Below are positions 19,401 to 27,658 of a DNA stretch of 64,000 nt, piece by piece. The DNA is taken from NCBI GenBank assembly GCA_002842215.1, contig PHCC01000020.1, forward strand, positions 23,542 through 87,541, given 5' to 3'. Every line of letters begins with the position of its first letter. Position 1 is the first letter of the stretch. The DNA comes from Betaproteobacteria bacterium HGW-Betaproteobacteria-9 (lineage in GTDB: Bacteria; Pseudomonadota; Gammaproteobacteria; Burkholderiales; Burkholderiaceae_C). Position numbers and translations under genes: made by a program. The notes below the pieces were generated by a model. It had not been told where the DNA came from, did no database searches, and saw nothing but the letters and a program-made list of their open reading frames with translations.

Positions 19401-20060
19401 TCAGTCTTCCTGGGTGTCGTCGGCACCGTCCGACGATTCGTCGGCGGGGGTGAGGGCGGTGCGCACGATCTGGAAAATCTCGCGGTAGGCCTTGCCATGG
19501 CGCAGGGCTTCGCCCGGGCGCTCGGTCACGGCCTGTGCGTCCTTGCGCGCCTGGCGGATCAGGGCGCGCAGGTGCTGCACGTCGGCTTGCGGGTCCTGCT
19601 CCAGCCAACGGGTGAGCGCGTTGTCGTCGGTCACCAGTTTGTTGCGCCACTGTTCGGCCTGGTGCAGCGCGAGGGTGGCCTGGGCCGAGGGCTTGCGCTG
19701 CTCTTCCATGGCGGCTTCGATGGCGGCTACGGTGGCTTCGTCGAGCTTGCGCATGAGCTTGCCGATGAACTGCATCTGGCGGCGCCGGCCTTCGAAGTTG
19801 GTGATGCGTTTGGCATCGTTCACGGCATCCACCAGCTTCTCGGGCAGACCGTTGTTTTCAATCAGGTGCGTCATCAGGCCGGTGTTGAGCGTGAGCAGGT
19901 TTTCGCCCAGCGTCTGGAGGCGGTCGCTCTCTTTCTTCAGATCGGTCTTGCTCATGTCGACCGAACCCTTGAGCTCGCGTTTGAACTCCAGGTCGAGTTC
20001 GCTGCCCTCGGCAACGAACTGGCCACGGACGAAATAGCCTTTGGTGGGTTTGCGGGACAT
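19401..20060 (-). CDS. yjgA: Ribosome biogenesis factor DarP/YjgA (DUF615)
   Basis: Predicted 219-residue, highly charged helical protein. Recognisable family segments are MSRKPTKGYFVRGQFVAEGS, LTHLIENNGLPEKLVDAVN (here read as MTHLIENNGLPEKLVDAV) and ITNFEGRRRQMQFIGKLMR. Homologues associate with 50S precursor particles late in assembly. The last 25 residues are acidic. It is divergent from pmbA, as in many proteobacteria, and heads a likely yjgA-mogA transcript. Confidence 0.94.
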   Translation of the reverse strand: MSRKPTKGYFVRGQFVAEGSELDLEFKRELKGSVDMSKTDLKKESDRLQTLGENLLTLNTGLMTHLIENNGLPEKLVDAVNDAKRITNFEGRRRQMQFIGKLMRKLDEATVAAIEAAMEEQRKPSAQATLALHQAEQWRNKLVTDDNALTRWLEQDPQADVQHLRALIRQARKDAQAVTERPGEALRHGKAYREIFQIVRTALTPADESSDGADDTQED

Positions 20061-20132
20061 CGGGTTTCTTCAAATGGGCTTGTGCAGGGCCTGCAGCAGC
20101 CGGAGGGGGCGGCAAGTATCATAGCCGTCGAC

Positions 20133-21569
20133 ATGAAAAAAGCCCCCAACACCCCGTCCCAAGCCCTTTCTTCTTCCGCCGCCCATGCAGGCCAGCCGCT
20201 CGCGGGCTTCCAGTACGCCCGGAGCCAGTTCGAGGAACTGGTCGACATGGCGCTTGGGCACGCCAAAAAGCTGGGTGCCTCTGATGCGGGCGCCGAGGTG
20301 TCCGAAGGGGCCGGTTTGGGCGTGAGCGTGCGCAAGGGCGAGCTGGAAAATGTGGAGCGCAACCGCGACAAGTCGCTCGGCGTCACCGTCTACCTGGGGC
20401 AGAAGCGCGGCAACGCGTCCACCTCGGATTTTTCGCCCGACGCCATCCGTCAGACGGTGCAGGCGGCCTACGACATTGCGCGCTTTACCGCCGAAGACCC
20501 GGTGGCTGGATTGCCCGACCCTGAAGACATCGCCGACAGCTACCCCGACCTGGACCTGTTCCACCCTTGGGCGATCAACTCCGAAGACGCGCTGCGCATC
20601 GCACTCGAATGCGAGGCCGCGGCTTTCGCCACCAGCAAGAAGATCAGCAACAGCGAAGGCGCGGGCGTGTCGGCCCAGCAGTCGCACTTTTTCACCGCCC
20701 ACATGCGCGGCGGCGAGCGCGGCAAGCCCGGCATCTTCAGCGGCGGCTACGCCAGCTCGCGCCACAGCCTGTCGGTGGCGCCCATCGCCGGCAAGGGGGC
20801 CAACATGCAACGCGACCACTGGTACAGCTCGATGCGTGCGCCCGAAGACCTGGCCAGCCCGCAGGCCGTGGGCCGCTACGCCGCCGAGCGCGCGCTGGCG
20901 CGTCTGAACGGCCGCAAGATCGCCACCACCGAATGCCCGGTGCTGTTCGAGTCGCCGCTGGCCGCAGGCCTGCTGGGCGGCTATGTGCAGGCCACCAGCG
21001 GCGGCGCGCTCTACCGCAAGACCACGTTCCTGGCCGACAGCCTGGGCAAGCGCGTGATGGCGAAACACCTCGACATCGTGGAAGACCCGCACGTGATCAA
21101 CGGCAAGGGCAGCGCGCCGTTTGACGACGAAGGCGTGCGCACACAGAAACGCAAGGTGCTCAGCGCCGGCAAGGTGCTGGGCTACTTTCTCTCCACCTAC
21201 TCGGCACGCAAGCTCGGCATGCGCACCACCGGCAACGCCGGCGGCTCGCACAACCTCGTGCTCACCAGCCGCCTGACCCAGCCCGGCGACGACCTCAAGG
21301 CCATGCTGAAGAAACTGGGCCGCGGCCTGTTCGTCACCGAGTTGATGGGGCAGGGCGTGAACTACGTGACCGGCGACTACTCGCGTGGCGCCTCCGGCTA
21401 CTGGGTGGAAAACGGCGAGATCGCCTACCCGGTGCACGAGATCACCATCGCCGGCAATCTGAAGGACATGTTCTTGGGGCTGGAGGCCGTGGGCGCCGAC
21501 GCCTACAACTACGGTGCCAAGACCGTGGGCTCGATCCTCGTGAACCGCATGAAGGTGGCGGGCAGCTGA
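20133..21569 (+). CDS. pmbA: Metalloprotease-like protein PmbA/TldE
   Basis: Predicted 478-residue TldE subunit. In E. coli the TldD/TldE heterodimer degrades unfolded peptides and matures microcin B17; TldE itself lacks the zinc site. Family segments include GAEVSEGAGLGVSVRKGELE, RDKSLGVTVYLGQKRGNAST, MGQGVNYVTGDYSRGASGYW and GEIAYPVHEITIAGNLKDMF near the C-terminus. I start at MKKAPNTPSQALSSSAAHAG (20133); the frame is open further upstream to 18819 but that part is antisense to mogA and yjgA. No tldD gene is adjacent. Confidence 0.93.
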   Translation: MKKAPNTPSQALSSSAAHAGQPLAGFQYARSQFEELVDMALGHAKKLGASDAGAEVSEGAGLGVSVRKGELENVERNRDKSLGVTVYLGQKRGNASTSDFSPDAIRQTVQAAYDIARFTAEDPVAGLPDPEDIADSYPDLDLFHPWAINSEDALRIALECEAAAFATSKKISNSEGAGVSAQQSHFFTAHMRGGERGKPGIFSGGYASSRHSLSVAPIAGKGANMQRDHWYSSMRAPEDLASPQAVGRYAAERALARLNGRKIATTECPVLFESPLAAGLLGGYVQATSGGALYRKTTFLADSLGKRVMAKHLDIVEDPHVINGKGSAPFDDEGVRTQKRKVLSAGKVLGYFLSTYSARKLGMRTTGNAGGSHNLVLTSRLTQPGDDLKAMLKKLGRGLFVTELMGQGVNYVTGDYSRGASGYWVENGEIAYPVHEITIAGNLKDMFLGLEAVGADAYNYGAKTVGSILVNRMKVAGS

Positions 21570-21735
21570 AACCCCGCTGGCTCCGGGCCTGCGGCCAGCG
21601 GGGGCTGGTGCAGCCACGACCCGTCGGCGTTCTGGTGGCTCAGCCGGCCGGGCATGATCGGCATCATCATCGGTAACACCGCGATGTTCGCCTGCCATAC
21701 GCTGTTTTCCGGCGTGGTGCTGGCCATGGCGCGGT

Positions 21736-22965
21736 TCACTGCTTGCGCTGCATGAACAGGTTGCGCCGCGCGTCCTCCGGGTAGGCGAAGGTGATGGCGC
21801 CGTTGCGCACTTTGCCCATGACCAGCATGTTCTGGCTGATCGCGTCCTTGTCATCCTTGCTGAATGGCCTTTCGTAGGTGGCGACCACGCCGTAGTACAC
21901 CCGCGGGATATTTTCCAGTGCCGCCTTCACCGCCGGGCCGCCAAACTTGCCGTCGCGGATGCCTGACTTGCCGTCGCGGATGCTGAACAGGGCGTAGGTC
22001 AACAAGTAGGTGGTGTCGTAGGACTGGGCCGCCGCCATCGGCACGGCGATTTTCTGTTGGTACTTGCGCGCGTAGGCGGTGAGAAAGGAAGCCCTGCGCT
22101 CGTTGCTGGGCTCGGCAATGAAGGTCTGGGCCATCAGCGCGCCGTCGGCAGCGGCCTTGGCGCCGTTGATGAAAAAGGGGAACGACAGCGGCCAGGCGCC
22201 GACCTGCGGCACGTCCCACTTGAGGTCGCGTTTGCCGTTGGCGATCACCGCATTTTCGGGTCCGACGGTGTAGCTGAAAATGGCATTGGCGCCCGCGCCG
22301 CGGGCCGCCGTCAGCTCCTTGGTGAGGTTTTTGACCCCAAGTGCGAACCGCGCCACGTGCACCGGCTTGAGCTGCTTGGCCGCCAGTGCCGCTTCCACAT
22401 CCTTGAGTCCCGCGTCGCCGTAGCCGGTGGTGTCGGCAAAGATGGCGACCTTTGTCCAGCCGCGCTTGACCAGATCGTCCACCACGAACGGTGCCTGGAT
22501 CGCATCGCGTGCCGAGGTACGGAAGATGTAGCTCTCGGCCGCTGGAAAGCGGCTGGTGAGCGGCGTGCCGGTGGCGCAGGGAATGATCAGCGGAAGCTGC
22601 GCGGTCTGGAAAACGTCCAGCGACTTCTGGGCCACTCCGGTGTTGCAGAAGCCGATGGTGGCCACAACCCCTTCCGTGACCAGTTCCTGCGAGTTCTTGA
22701 GCCCGATGTCCGGGTTGCCCTGGTCGTCCTTGATCACCAGTTCAAGAGGGCGCCCGAGGTAGCCGCCCACGGCGTTGATCTCTTGCACCGCCAGCTGCAC
22801 GCCGTGCAGCATGGGATTGCCGAAGTCGGACGACGGGCCGCTGAACGGGCCGATCACGCCGATCTTCACCGGCTTCGCGGCGGCCTGTGCCCATGCTGGC
22901 GGCAGCACGACGGCGGCGGCCAGACAGAGAGCCAGCGGGAGCAGGCGGGAGAGACGTTGCGGCAT
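21736..22965 (-). CDS. Branched-chain amino acid-type ABC substrate-binding protein
   Basis: Predicted 409-residue periplasmic binding protein of the LivJ/UrtA-like type 1 fold. A signal peptide is clear (MPQRLSRLLPLALC.. to AWAQA), and the start at 22965 has GAGGTG six bases upstream. Family segments follow: VKIGVIGPFSGPSSDFGNPM, LVIKDDQGNPDIGLKNSQEL and FADTTGYGDAG. The ligand cannot be told from sequence. No permease or ATPase genes adjoin it, so it is an orphan receptor that must use a transporter encoded elsewhere. Confidence 0.9.
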   Translation of the reverse strand: MPQRLSRLLPLALCLAAAVVLPPAWAQAAAKPVKIGVIGPFSGPSSDFGNPMLHGVQLAVQEINAVGGYLGRPLELVIKDDQGNPDIGLKNSQELVTEGVVATIGFCNTGVAQKSLDVFQTAQLPLIIPCATGTPLTSRFPAAESYIFRTSARDAIQAPFVVDDLVKRGWTKVAIFADTTGYGDAGLKDVEAALAAKQLKPVHVARFALGVKNLTKELTAARGAGANAIFSYTVGPENAVIANGKRDLKWDVPQVGAWPLSFPFFINGAKAAADGALMAQTFIAEPSNERRASFLTAYARKYQQKIAVPMAAAQSYDTTYLLTYALFSIRDGKSGIRDGKFGGPAVKAALENIPRVYYGVVATYERPFSKDDKDAISQNMLVMGKVRNGAITFAYPEDARRNLFMQRKQ

Positions 22966-23089
22966 GGGCACCTCGTGAAAAGTGCCGCGAGTATAGGAGT
23001 CCGGGTGTGGGTGCCGAGTGGCGGTTTTCCCTGAGGGGCCGCCTTCAGGCAATCACCCGCCGGTCTCTCGCACCCGGTGCATCGGCCGC

Positions 23090-23536
23090 TCAGCCGGCGA
23101 GAGCGGCCTTCACGGCGGCGGACACCTGGCCCATGTCGGCCTTGCCGGCCAGGCGGGTTTTGACCGCACCCATGACCTTGCCCATGTCGCCGGGGCCTTT
23201 GGCGCCGAGTTCTTCGACAATGGCCTTGACCTCGGCGGCCACTTCCTCGGCCGACAGGCGCGCCGGCAGGTAGGCCTGCAGCACCTTGATTTCGGCGGAC
23301 TCCTTGTCGGCCAGGTCCATGCGGTCGGCCTTGGTGAAGGCTTCGACGCTGTCCTTGCGCTGTTTGATCAGCTTGTCGACGATGGCGATGACCATGGTGT
23401 CGTCCAGCTCCACGCGCTCGTCCACTTCCTTCTGCTTCATGGCTGCGGTCAGCAGGCGGATGGTGCCCAGGCGCTCGCTGTCCTTGGCGCGCATGGCGGC
23501 CTTCATGTCTTCGGTGATCTGTTCTTTCAGGCTCAT
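23090..23536 (-). CDS. yqeY: GatB/YqeY domain protein
   Basis: Predicted 148-residue all-helical protein like the tail domain of GatB. It begins MSLKEQITEDMKAAMRAKDS and contains LSAEEVAAEVKAIVEELGA and GDMGKVMGAVKTRLAGKADM. The family is often found beside rpsU and primase genes and is thought to contact tRNA; its function is not settled. Here rpsU is about 2.3 kb away, beyond lysA and lysR. Confidence 0.94.
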   Translation of the reverse strand: MSLKEQITEDMKAAMRAKDSERLGTIRLLTAAMKQKEVDERVELDDTMVIAIVDKLIKQRKDSVEAFTKADRMDLADKESAEIKVLQAYLPARLSAEEVAAEVKAIVEELGAKGPGDMGKVMGAVKTRLAGKADMGQVSAAVKAALAG

Positions 23537-23590
23537 GGTGTGCTCTCGTTCAATCGCAAAACTTGCGATTTTCGCAGACGGACTTGTGAA

Positions 23591-24856
23591 TCAGGTGTTT
23601 TCGAGCGCCAGCAACTCGTCCACCGTCTGGCGGCGGCGGATCAGGCGGTGGCTGTCGCCGTCCACCAGCACCTCGGCCGCGAGCGGGCGCGTGTTGTAGT
23701 TGCTCGACATGGACGCGCCGTAGGCCCCCGCGTCGTGCAGCACCAGCAGGTCGCCCACGCGGGCCTCGGGCAGTTCGCGCGTTAGCACCACGCCGCCTTC
23801 GGCCTGGGTGAACACGTCGCCCGACTCGCACAGCGGGCCGGCCACCACGGTTTCCACCGTGGCGCGAGGCGTTTGATCGGCCGGGATCAGGCTCATGCCG
23901 TGGAAGGCGCCGTACATGGACGGGCGCATCAGGTCCGAAAAACCCGCGTCCACCAGGGTGAAGTGGTTGCCGCCCATGGGCTTGGTGGCGCGCACCTCGG
24001 TCAGCAGCACGCCGGCCTCGGCCACCAGGTAGCGGCCGGGTTCGATCTCCAGGTGCACGGCGTGGCCGAGGTGGGCGGCGATCTCGCGTCGCGCCGCGTC
24101 CCAGAGGCTGAAATAGTGCGCGGTGTCGATGGGCGCTTCACCCTCGCGGTAGGGAATGGACAGGCCGCCGCCGGCCGAGATGGCCTGCAGATCCGCACCG
24201 CAGCCCTTCACCAGACCGACCATGGCCGCACACACCTGCTGCAGGTGGCCGTAGTCCACGCCCGAGCCGATGTGCATGTGCAGACCCACGAGCCGAAGGC
24301 CATGCTGCGCCACGGCGGCCAGCGCGACGGGCAGCTCGGTGTGCCAGATGCCGTGTTTGCTGTGCTCGCCGCCGGTGTTGGTCTTGTTGCTATGGCCGTG
24401 GCCGAAGCCGGGGTTGATGCGCAGCCAGACCGGGTGGCCGGGCGAGACGGCGCCCAGCTGGTGCAGCATGTCGATGGAGCCGGCGTTGACCGGCACGCGG
24501 TGCTGCACCACGGTGGCCAGGGTGGCGGCGTCGAACAGGTCGGCGGTGAAGACGATGCCGGAGGCGCCTTGTGCGTCCGGGACTGCGGTGTAGCCGGCCG
24601 CCAGGGCACGCAGGATCTCGCCGCGCGAAACAGCATCGACCACCACGCCCTGCTCGCGCATCAGGCGCAGCAGGTGGGTGTTGGAGTTGGCCTTCTGGGC
24701 AAAACGGATGGTGTCGAAGGCGCGCAGTTCGGCGATGCGCTGGCGGATGGTCGCGGCGTCGTAGACCCAGAGCGGAGTGCCGTGCTGGCGGGCGAGCGAC
24801 TGGAGGAGGGTGGGGGAAAAGGGATTCATGCCGCCGATGATCCGGGTTTCATTCAT
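23591..24856 (-). CDS. lysA: Diaminopimelate decarboxylase
   Basis: Predicted 421-residue PLP enzyme (fold III) that decarboxylates meso-diaminopimelate to L-lysine. The PLP lysine is in IRFAQKANSN. Other family motifs are HGIWHTELP, HMHIGSGVDYGHL, AISAGGGLSIPY, LEIEPGRYLVAEAGV, GPLCESGDVF and DTGAYGASMSSNYN-like HDAGAYGASMSSNYN, close to the E. coli enzyme. The start is uncertain: ATG at 24856 (MNETRIIGG) or ATG at 24829 (MNPFSPTLL), which would align better with E. coli. A TTG at 24865 would overlap the putative operator. Divergent from lysR, the same arrangement as in E. coli. Confidence 0.95.
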   Translation of the reverse strand: MNETRIIGGMNPFSPTLLQSLARQHGTPLWVYDAATIRQRIAELRAFDTIRFAQKANSNTHLLRLMREQGVVVDAVSRGEILRALAAGYTAVPDAQGASGIVFTADLFDAATLATVVQHRVPVNAGSIDMLHQLGAVSPGHPVWLRINPGFGHGHSNKTNTGGEHSKHGIWHTELPVALAAVAQHGLRLVGLHMHIGSGVDYGHLQQVCAAMVGLVKGCGADLQAISAGGGLSIPYREGEAPIDTAHYFSLWDAARREIAAHLGHAVHLEIEPGRYLVAEAGVLLTEVRATKPMGGNHFTLVDAGFSDLMRPSMYGAFHGMSLIPADQTPRATVETVVAGPLCESGDVFTQAEGGVVLTRELPEARVGDLLVLHDAGAYGASMSSNYNTRPLAAEVLVDGDSHRLIRRRQTVDELLALENT

Positions 24857-24864
24857 ATTGAGCA

Positions 24865-24881
24865 ATGCCAGATAATTGCAT
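24865..24881. promoter_or_regulatory. Candidate LysR operator between lysA and lysR
   Basis: The 42-base AT-rich gap between lysA and lysR contains ATGC-N9-GCAT, an interrupted palindrome of the kind LysR-type regulators bind. The position overlapping both promoters fits autorepression and lysine-controlled activation of lysA. Seen by eye only. Confidence 0.4.
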
Positions 24882-24898
24882 AGTCATTCAAATTTGAT

Positions 24899-25819
24899 AT
24901 GAAACTGAGCCACCGCCAGATCGACTTCTTCCGCGCCGTGATGGGCACCGGCCACGTCACGCGCGCGGCCGAGCTGCTGCACACCTCGCAGCCCACCGTC
25001 AGCCGCGAGCTGGCGCGGCTGGAGCAGGTGCTGGGCTTTGCCCTGTTCGAGCGGATCAAGGGGCGGCTGCGGCCCACGGTGCGGGCGCTGGCACTGATGG
25101 AGGAGGTGGAACTCTCGTACGTGGGGCTGGAGCGCATCGCGGCGACGGCCGCCGCGCTCAAGGGCTACGCGCAGGGGCGGCTGCAGCTGGCCTGCCTGCC
25201 GGCCTTGTCCCACGCGCTGTTGCCCGACGCGATCCGGCGCTTTGTGTTGCGCCAGCCCGCCGCGGCCGTGAGCCTGACACCCATCGAGTCGCCGCAGCTG
25301 GAGGCAGCGTTGTCCGAGCAGCGCTTCGACCTGGGCCTCTCCGAGCGCTTTGAGGCGCCCGCCGCCTGCAGCCTGCAGACCTTGCTGGTGGCGGACGAGG
25401 TGTGTGTGTTGCCTGCCAGCCACCCGCTGGCGCGCAAGGCGCGGCTGGCGCCGGGCGACTTTGCGGGCGAGTCCTTCATCAGCTTCGCACCGACCGACCC
25501 CTACCGCCAGCAGGTGGACGCGCTGTTCGCCGCCGCCGGGGTGGAGCGCGGCCTGCGGCTGGAGACGCCGAGCGCGGTGTCGGTGTGCGCACTGGTGCGC
25601 CAGGGGCTGGGCCTGGGGATCGTCAACCCGCTGACGGCGCTGGAGCTGACGGGTGAGGGCATGGTGGTGCGGCCGCTGTCGGTGAGCATCCCGTTTCATG
25701 TGGCGCTGATCCGGCCCGCCTGGCGGGCCGAACATCCGCTGCGGGGCGCCTTCGAGGCCGCGCTGGTCGAGGCGGCGGACGCCTTGCGGGCGCGGCTGGC
25801 CCAGGCCGCACAGACGTAA
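24899..25819 (+). CDS. lysR: LysR, activator of lysA
   Basis: Predicted 306-residue LysR-type regulator. The winged-helix DNA-binding domain is at 1-65 (HRQIDFFRAVMGTGHVTRAA, LLHTSQPTVSRELARLEQVL, FALFERIKGRLRPT). The co-inducer domain follows, with LPASHPL, TDPYRQQVDALF and GLGIVNPLTALEL. Several stretches match E. coli LysR closely, and it sits divergent from lysA, so I call it LysR itself rather than a generic family member. A hairpin terminator follows directly. Confidence 0.92.
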   Translation: MKLSHRQIDFFRAVMGTGHVTRAAELLHTSQPTVSRELARLEQVLGFALFERIKGRLRPTVRALALMEEVELSYVGLERIAATAAALKGYAQGRLQLACLPALSHALLPDAIRRFVLRQPAAAVSLTPIESPQLEAALSEQRFDLGLSERFEAPAACSLQTLLVADEVCVLPASHPLARKARLAPGDFAGESFISFAPTDPYRQQVDALFAAAGVERGLRLETPSAVSVCALVRQGLGLGIVNPLTALELTGEGMVVRPLSVSIPFHVALIRPAWRAEHPLRGAFEAALVEAADALRARLAQAAQT

Positions 25820-25851
25820 AAAAACCCGCTGCAGCGTCCTGAGCGGGTTCT
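25818..25851. terminator. Bidirectional terminator between lysR and rpsU
   Basis: The stem AACCCGCT/AGCGGGTT (eight base pairs) encloses a GCAGCGTCCTG loop. A seven-base A-run on the left serves as the U-tract for the minus-strand rpsU transcript, and TTCTTG on the right is a weaker tract for lysR. Confidence 0.8.
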
Positions 25852-25881
25852 TGTGTGCGTCCCGGCGGGCCGGGCCAGCGA

Positions 25882-26094
25882 TCAGTACAGCTTCTTGGGC
25901 AGCTGCATCGAGCGCACGCGCTTGTAGTGGCGCTTGACGGCGGCGGCCTTCTTGCGCTTGCGCTCGGCGGTGGGCTTTTCGTAGAACTCGCGGGCGCGCA
26001 GGTCGGTCAGCAGGCCGAGTTTTTCGATGGTGCGCTTGAAGCGGCGCAGGGCGACGTCGAAGGGTTCGTTGTCTTTAACGCGGATGGTCGTCAT
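25882..26094 (-). CDS. rpsU: 30S ribosomal protein S21
   Basis: Predicted 70-residue basic protein of the small ribosomal subunit, where it supports initiation at Shine-Dalgarno sites. The sequence [20 protein letters not shown] with [20 protein letters not shown] is standard for betaproteobacterial S21. I start at the ATG at 26094; longer frames upstream are not conserved-looking. The start lacks a good Shine-Dalgarno sequence, which is common for rpsU. Confidence 0.97.
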   Translation of the reverse strand: MTTIRVKDNEPFDVALRRFKRTIEKLGLLTDLRAREFYEKPTAERKRKKAAAVKRHYKRVRSMQLPKKLY

Positions 26095-26160
26095 TGAAGA
26101 GGAAATTCCAGAATGCACAGAAAGAGGATGAACGGGAAGATCGGGCCCGGGCATCGTTTC

Positions 26161-26228
26161 TGCAAAGTTCCCCCGCCTGTTAACTAGTATTGGCCGACGG
26201 GGGTTTGCCAGCAAAGCCTTGGATTATA
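26161..26228 (-). promoter_or_regulatory. Candidate rpsU promoter and leader hairpin
   Basis: On the minus strand a perfect TATAAT is at 26228-26223, with no good -35. Downstream a long inverted repeat pairs CCCCCG (26170-26175) with CGGGGG (26198-26203), extended by GCAAA with TTTGC. The hairpin would lie in the 5' leader about 70 bases before the rpsU start and may be regulatory or stabilising. Confidence 0.5.
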
Positions 26229-26287
26229 GCCTTGTCGCGCTGATTTTCTAGCCCTTTGCGGGCATTCTGTGACGCCAACGGCAGGTC

Positions 26288-27508
26288 TCAGGCGGTTTTC
26301 TGTTCCGAAAGGGCCGCGGCGCAGGCGTGGGCGCTGGCCCAGGCCCACTGGAAGTTGTAGCCGCCGAGCCAGCCGGTCACGTCGACCACCTCGCCGATGA
26401 AATACAAGCCGGGTTGTTTCGATTCCATCGTCTGCGAAGACAGGTCGCGCGTGTCCACGCCGCCGAGCGTGACCTCGGCTTTTTTGTAGCCCTCGCTGCC
26501 GGTGGGCACGAGTTCCCAGCGCGCCAGGCGTTCGGCCAGCCGGGCCAGGGCCTTGTCCGAGGCTTCGCTGATGGGGCGTTGCCAGTCGGTGTCTTGCGCG
26601 ACCCAGGCGTCGGCCAGGCGGCTGGGCACCAGCGTGGCCAGCTCGTTGGCGATCAGCTTGCGCGACGTGGCCTTGGCGCGCGCCAGGGCCGCGGGCAGGT
26701 CCACCTCGGGCGCCAGGTTGAGGCGGATCGGCGTGCCCTCGCGCCAGTAGCTGGAGATCTGCAGCACGGCCGGGCCCGAGAGACCGCGGTGGGTGAACAG
26801 CAGGTCCTCGGCGAAGCTGGTCCGGTTTTTCTTGTCGCCGGTTTCGATCAGCACTGGCAGGGCCAGTCCAGCGAGATTGGCATACGGCGCCCAGGCTTCA
26901 CCGTCAAAGGTCAGCGGCACCAAGCCCGGGCGTGGTTCGACGGTGCGCAGGCCGAACTGCTTCGCCACGCGGTAGCCGAAATCGGTGGCGCCGATCTTCG
27001 GGATGGACAGGCCGCCGGTGGCGACCACCACGGCCCGGCTGGCCACCGTGCCGCGCTCGGTGTCGAGTTCGTAGCGGCCATCGCCGGTCACGCGGATGGC
27101 CTTGACGCCGCAGGGTTGCCAGCGCACCACGCCGCCGGCTTCGCACTCGGCCAGCAGCAGGGCGATCAGGTCCTCGGCCGAGCGGTCGCAGAACAGCTGG
27201 CCCTTGTGCTTCTCATGGAAAGCGATGCCGTATTTCTGCAGCAGCGCGATGAAGTCGGCCGGCGTGTAGCGCGAGAGCGCCGAGCGGCAGAAGTTCGGGT
27301 TCTCGCTCAGGAAGTGCTTGTGCGGCGCGCGCGGATCGATGTCGCGGTTGGTGAAGTTGGCCCGGCCGCCGCCCGAGATGCGGATCTTCTCCGCCACCTT
27401 TTCGCTGTGGTCGAGCAGCAGCACACGCAGGCCGCGCTGGCCCGCGACACCGGCACAGAAAAGACCGGCCGCACCCGCGCCGATGACGATGGCGTCGAAA
27501 TTTTGCAT
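26288..27508 (-). CDS. HI0933-family FAD-dependent oxidoreductase (BaiN/YhiN-like)
   Basis: Predicted 406-residue flavoprotein. The N-terminal Rossmann motif is AIVIGAGAAGLFCAGVAGQR, then LLLDHSEKVAEKIRISGGGR and ANFTNRD, which is the family hallmark. Further on are VVVATGGLSIPKIGATDFGY and GGVDTRDLSSQTMESK. The C-terminal FAD motif is GLYFIGEVVDVTGWLGGYNF. The substrate is not established for most members. I start at the ATG at 27508 (MQNFDAIVIG). Monocistronic, as far as can be seen. Confidence 0.93.
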   Translation of the reverse strand: MQNFDAIVIGAGAAGLFCAGVAGQRGLRVLLLDHSEKVAEKIRISGGGRANFTNRDIDPRAPHKHFLSENPNFCRSALSRYTPADFIALLQKYGIAFHEKHKGQLFCDRSAEDLIALLLAECEAGGVVRWQPCGVKAIRVTGDGRYELDTERGTVASRAVVVATGGLSIPKIGATDFGYRVAKQFGLRTVEPRPGLVPLTFDGEAWAPYANLAGLALPVLIETGDKKNRTSFAEDLLFTHRGLSGPAVLQISSYWREGTPIRLNLAPEVDLPAALARAKATSRKLIANELATLVPSRLADAWVAQDTDWQRPISEASDKALARLAERLARWELVPTGSEGYKKAEVTLGGVDTRDLSSQTMESKQPGLYFIGEVVDVTGWLGGYNFQWAWASAHACAAALSEQKTA

Positions 27509-27586
27509 GGCGCGCAGTGTAGGCGCACAGCGCGGCGAGGGTGCGCGACGCTTCCGGCGCGAAGTGACCAAGCCCAGGGGTACCGC

Positions 27587-27658
27587 GGAACCGGCTTCGC
27601 CGGGCCGCAGGTGCCGCCCCCTTGAGGGGGAACGTGCGAAGCACGGCAGGGGTGCTTC
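27587..27658 (+). repeat. Dispersed intergenic repeat, copy C
   Basis: Reads GGAACCGGCTTCGCCGGGCC, then GCCCCCTTGAGGGGG, then GTGCGAAGCACGGCAGGGGT and GCTTC. It fills the gap between the flavoprotein gene and the 3' end of the next gene, touching its stop codon. Confidence 0.88.

Noticed and set aside
18819..20132. Upstream extension of the pmbA frame by over 400 residues
   Set aside because: It is antisense to mogA and yjgA and unlike PmbA; the family N-terminus is found at 20133.
21570..21735. Membrane-like reading frame after the pmbA stop, in the same frame (contains GMIGIIIGNTAMFACHTLFS)
   Set aside because: Only 33 residues from its first ATG, no ribosome-binding site and no family recognised. 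It may be the decayed end of a lost gene, but this cannot be shown.
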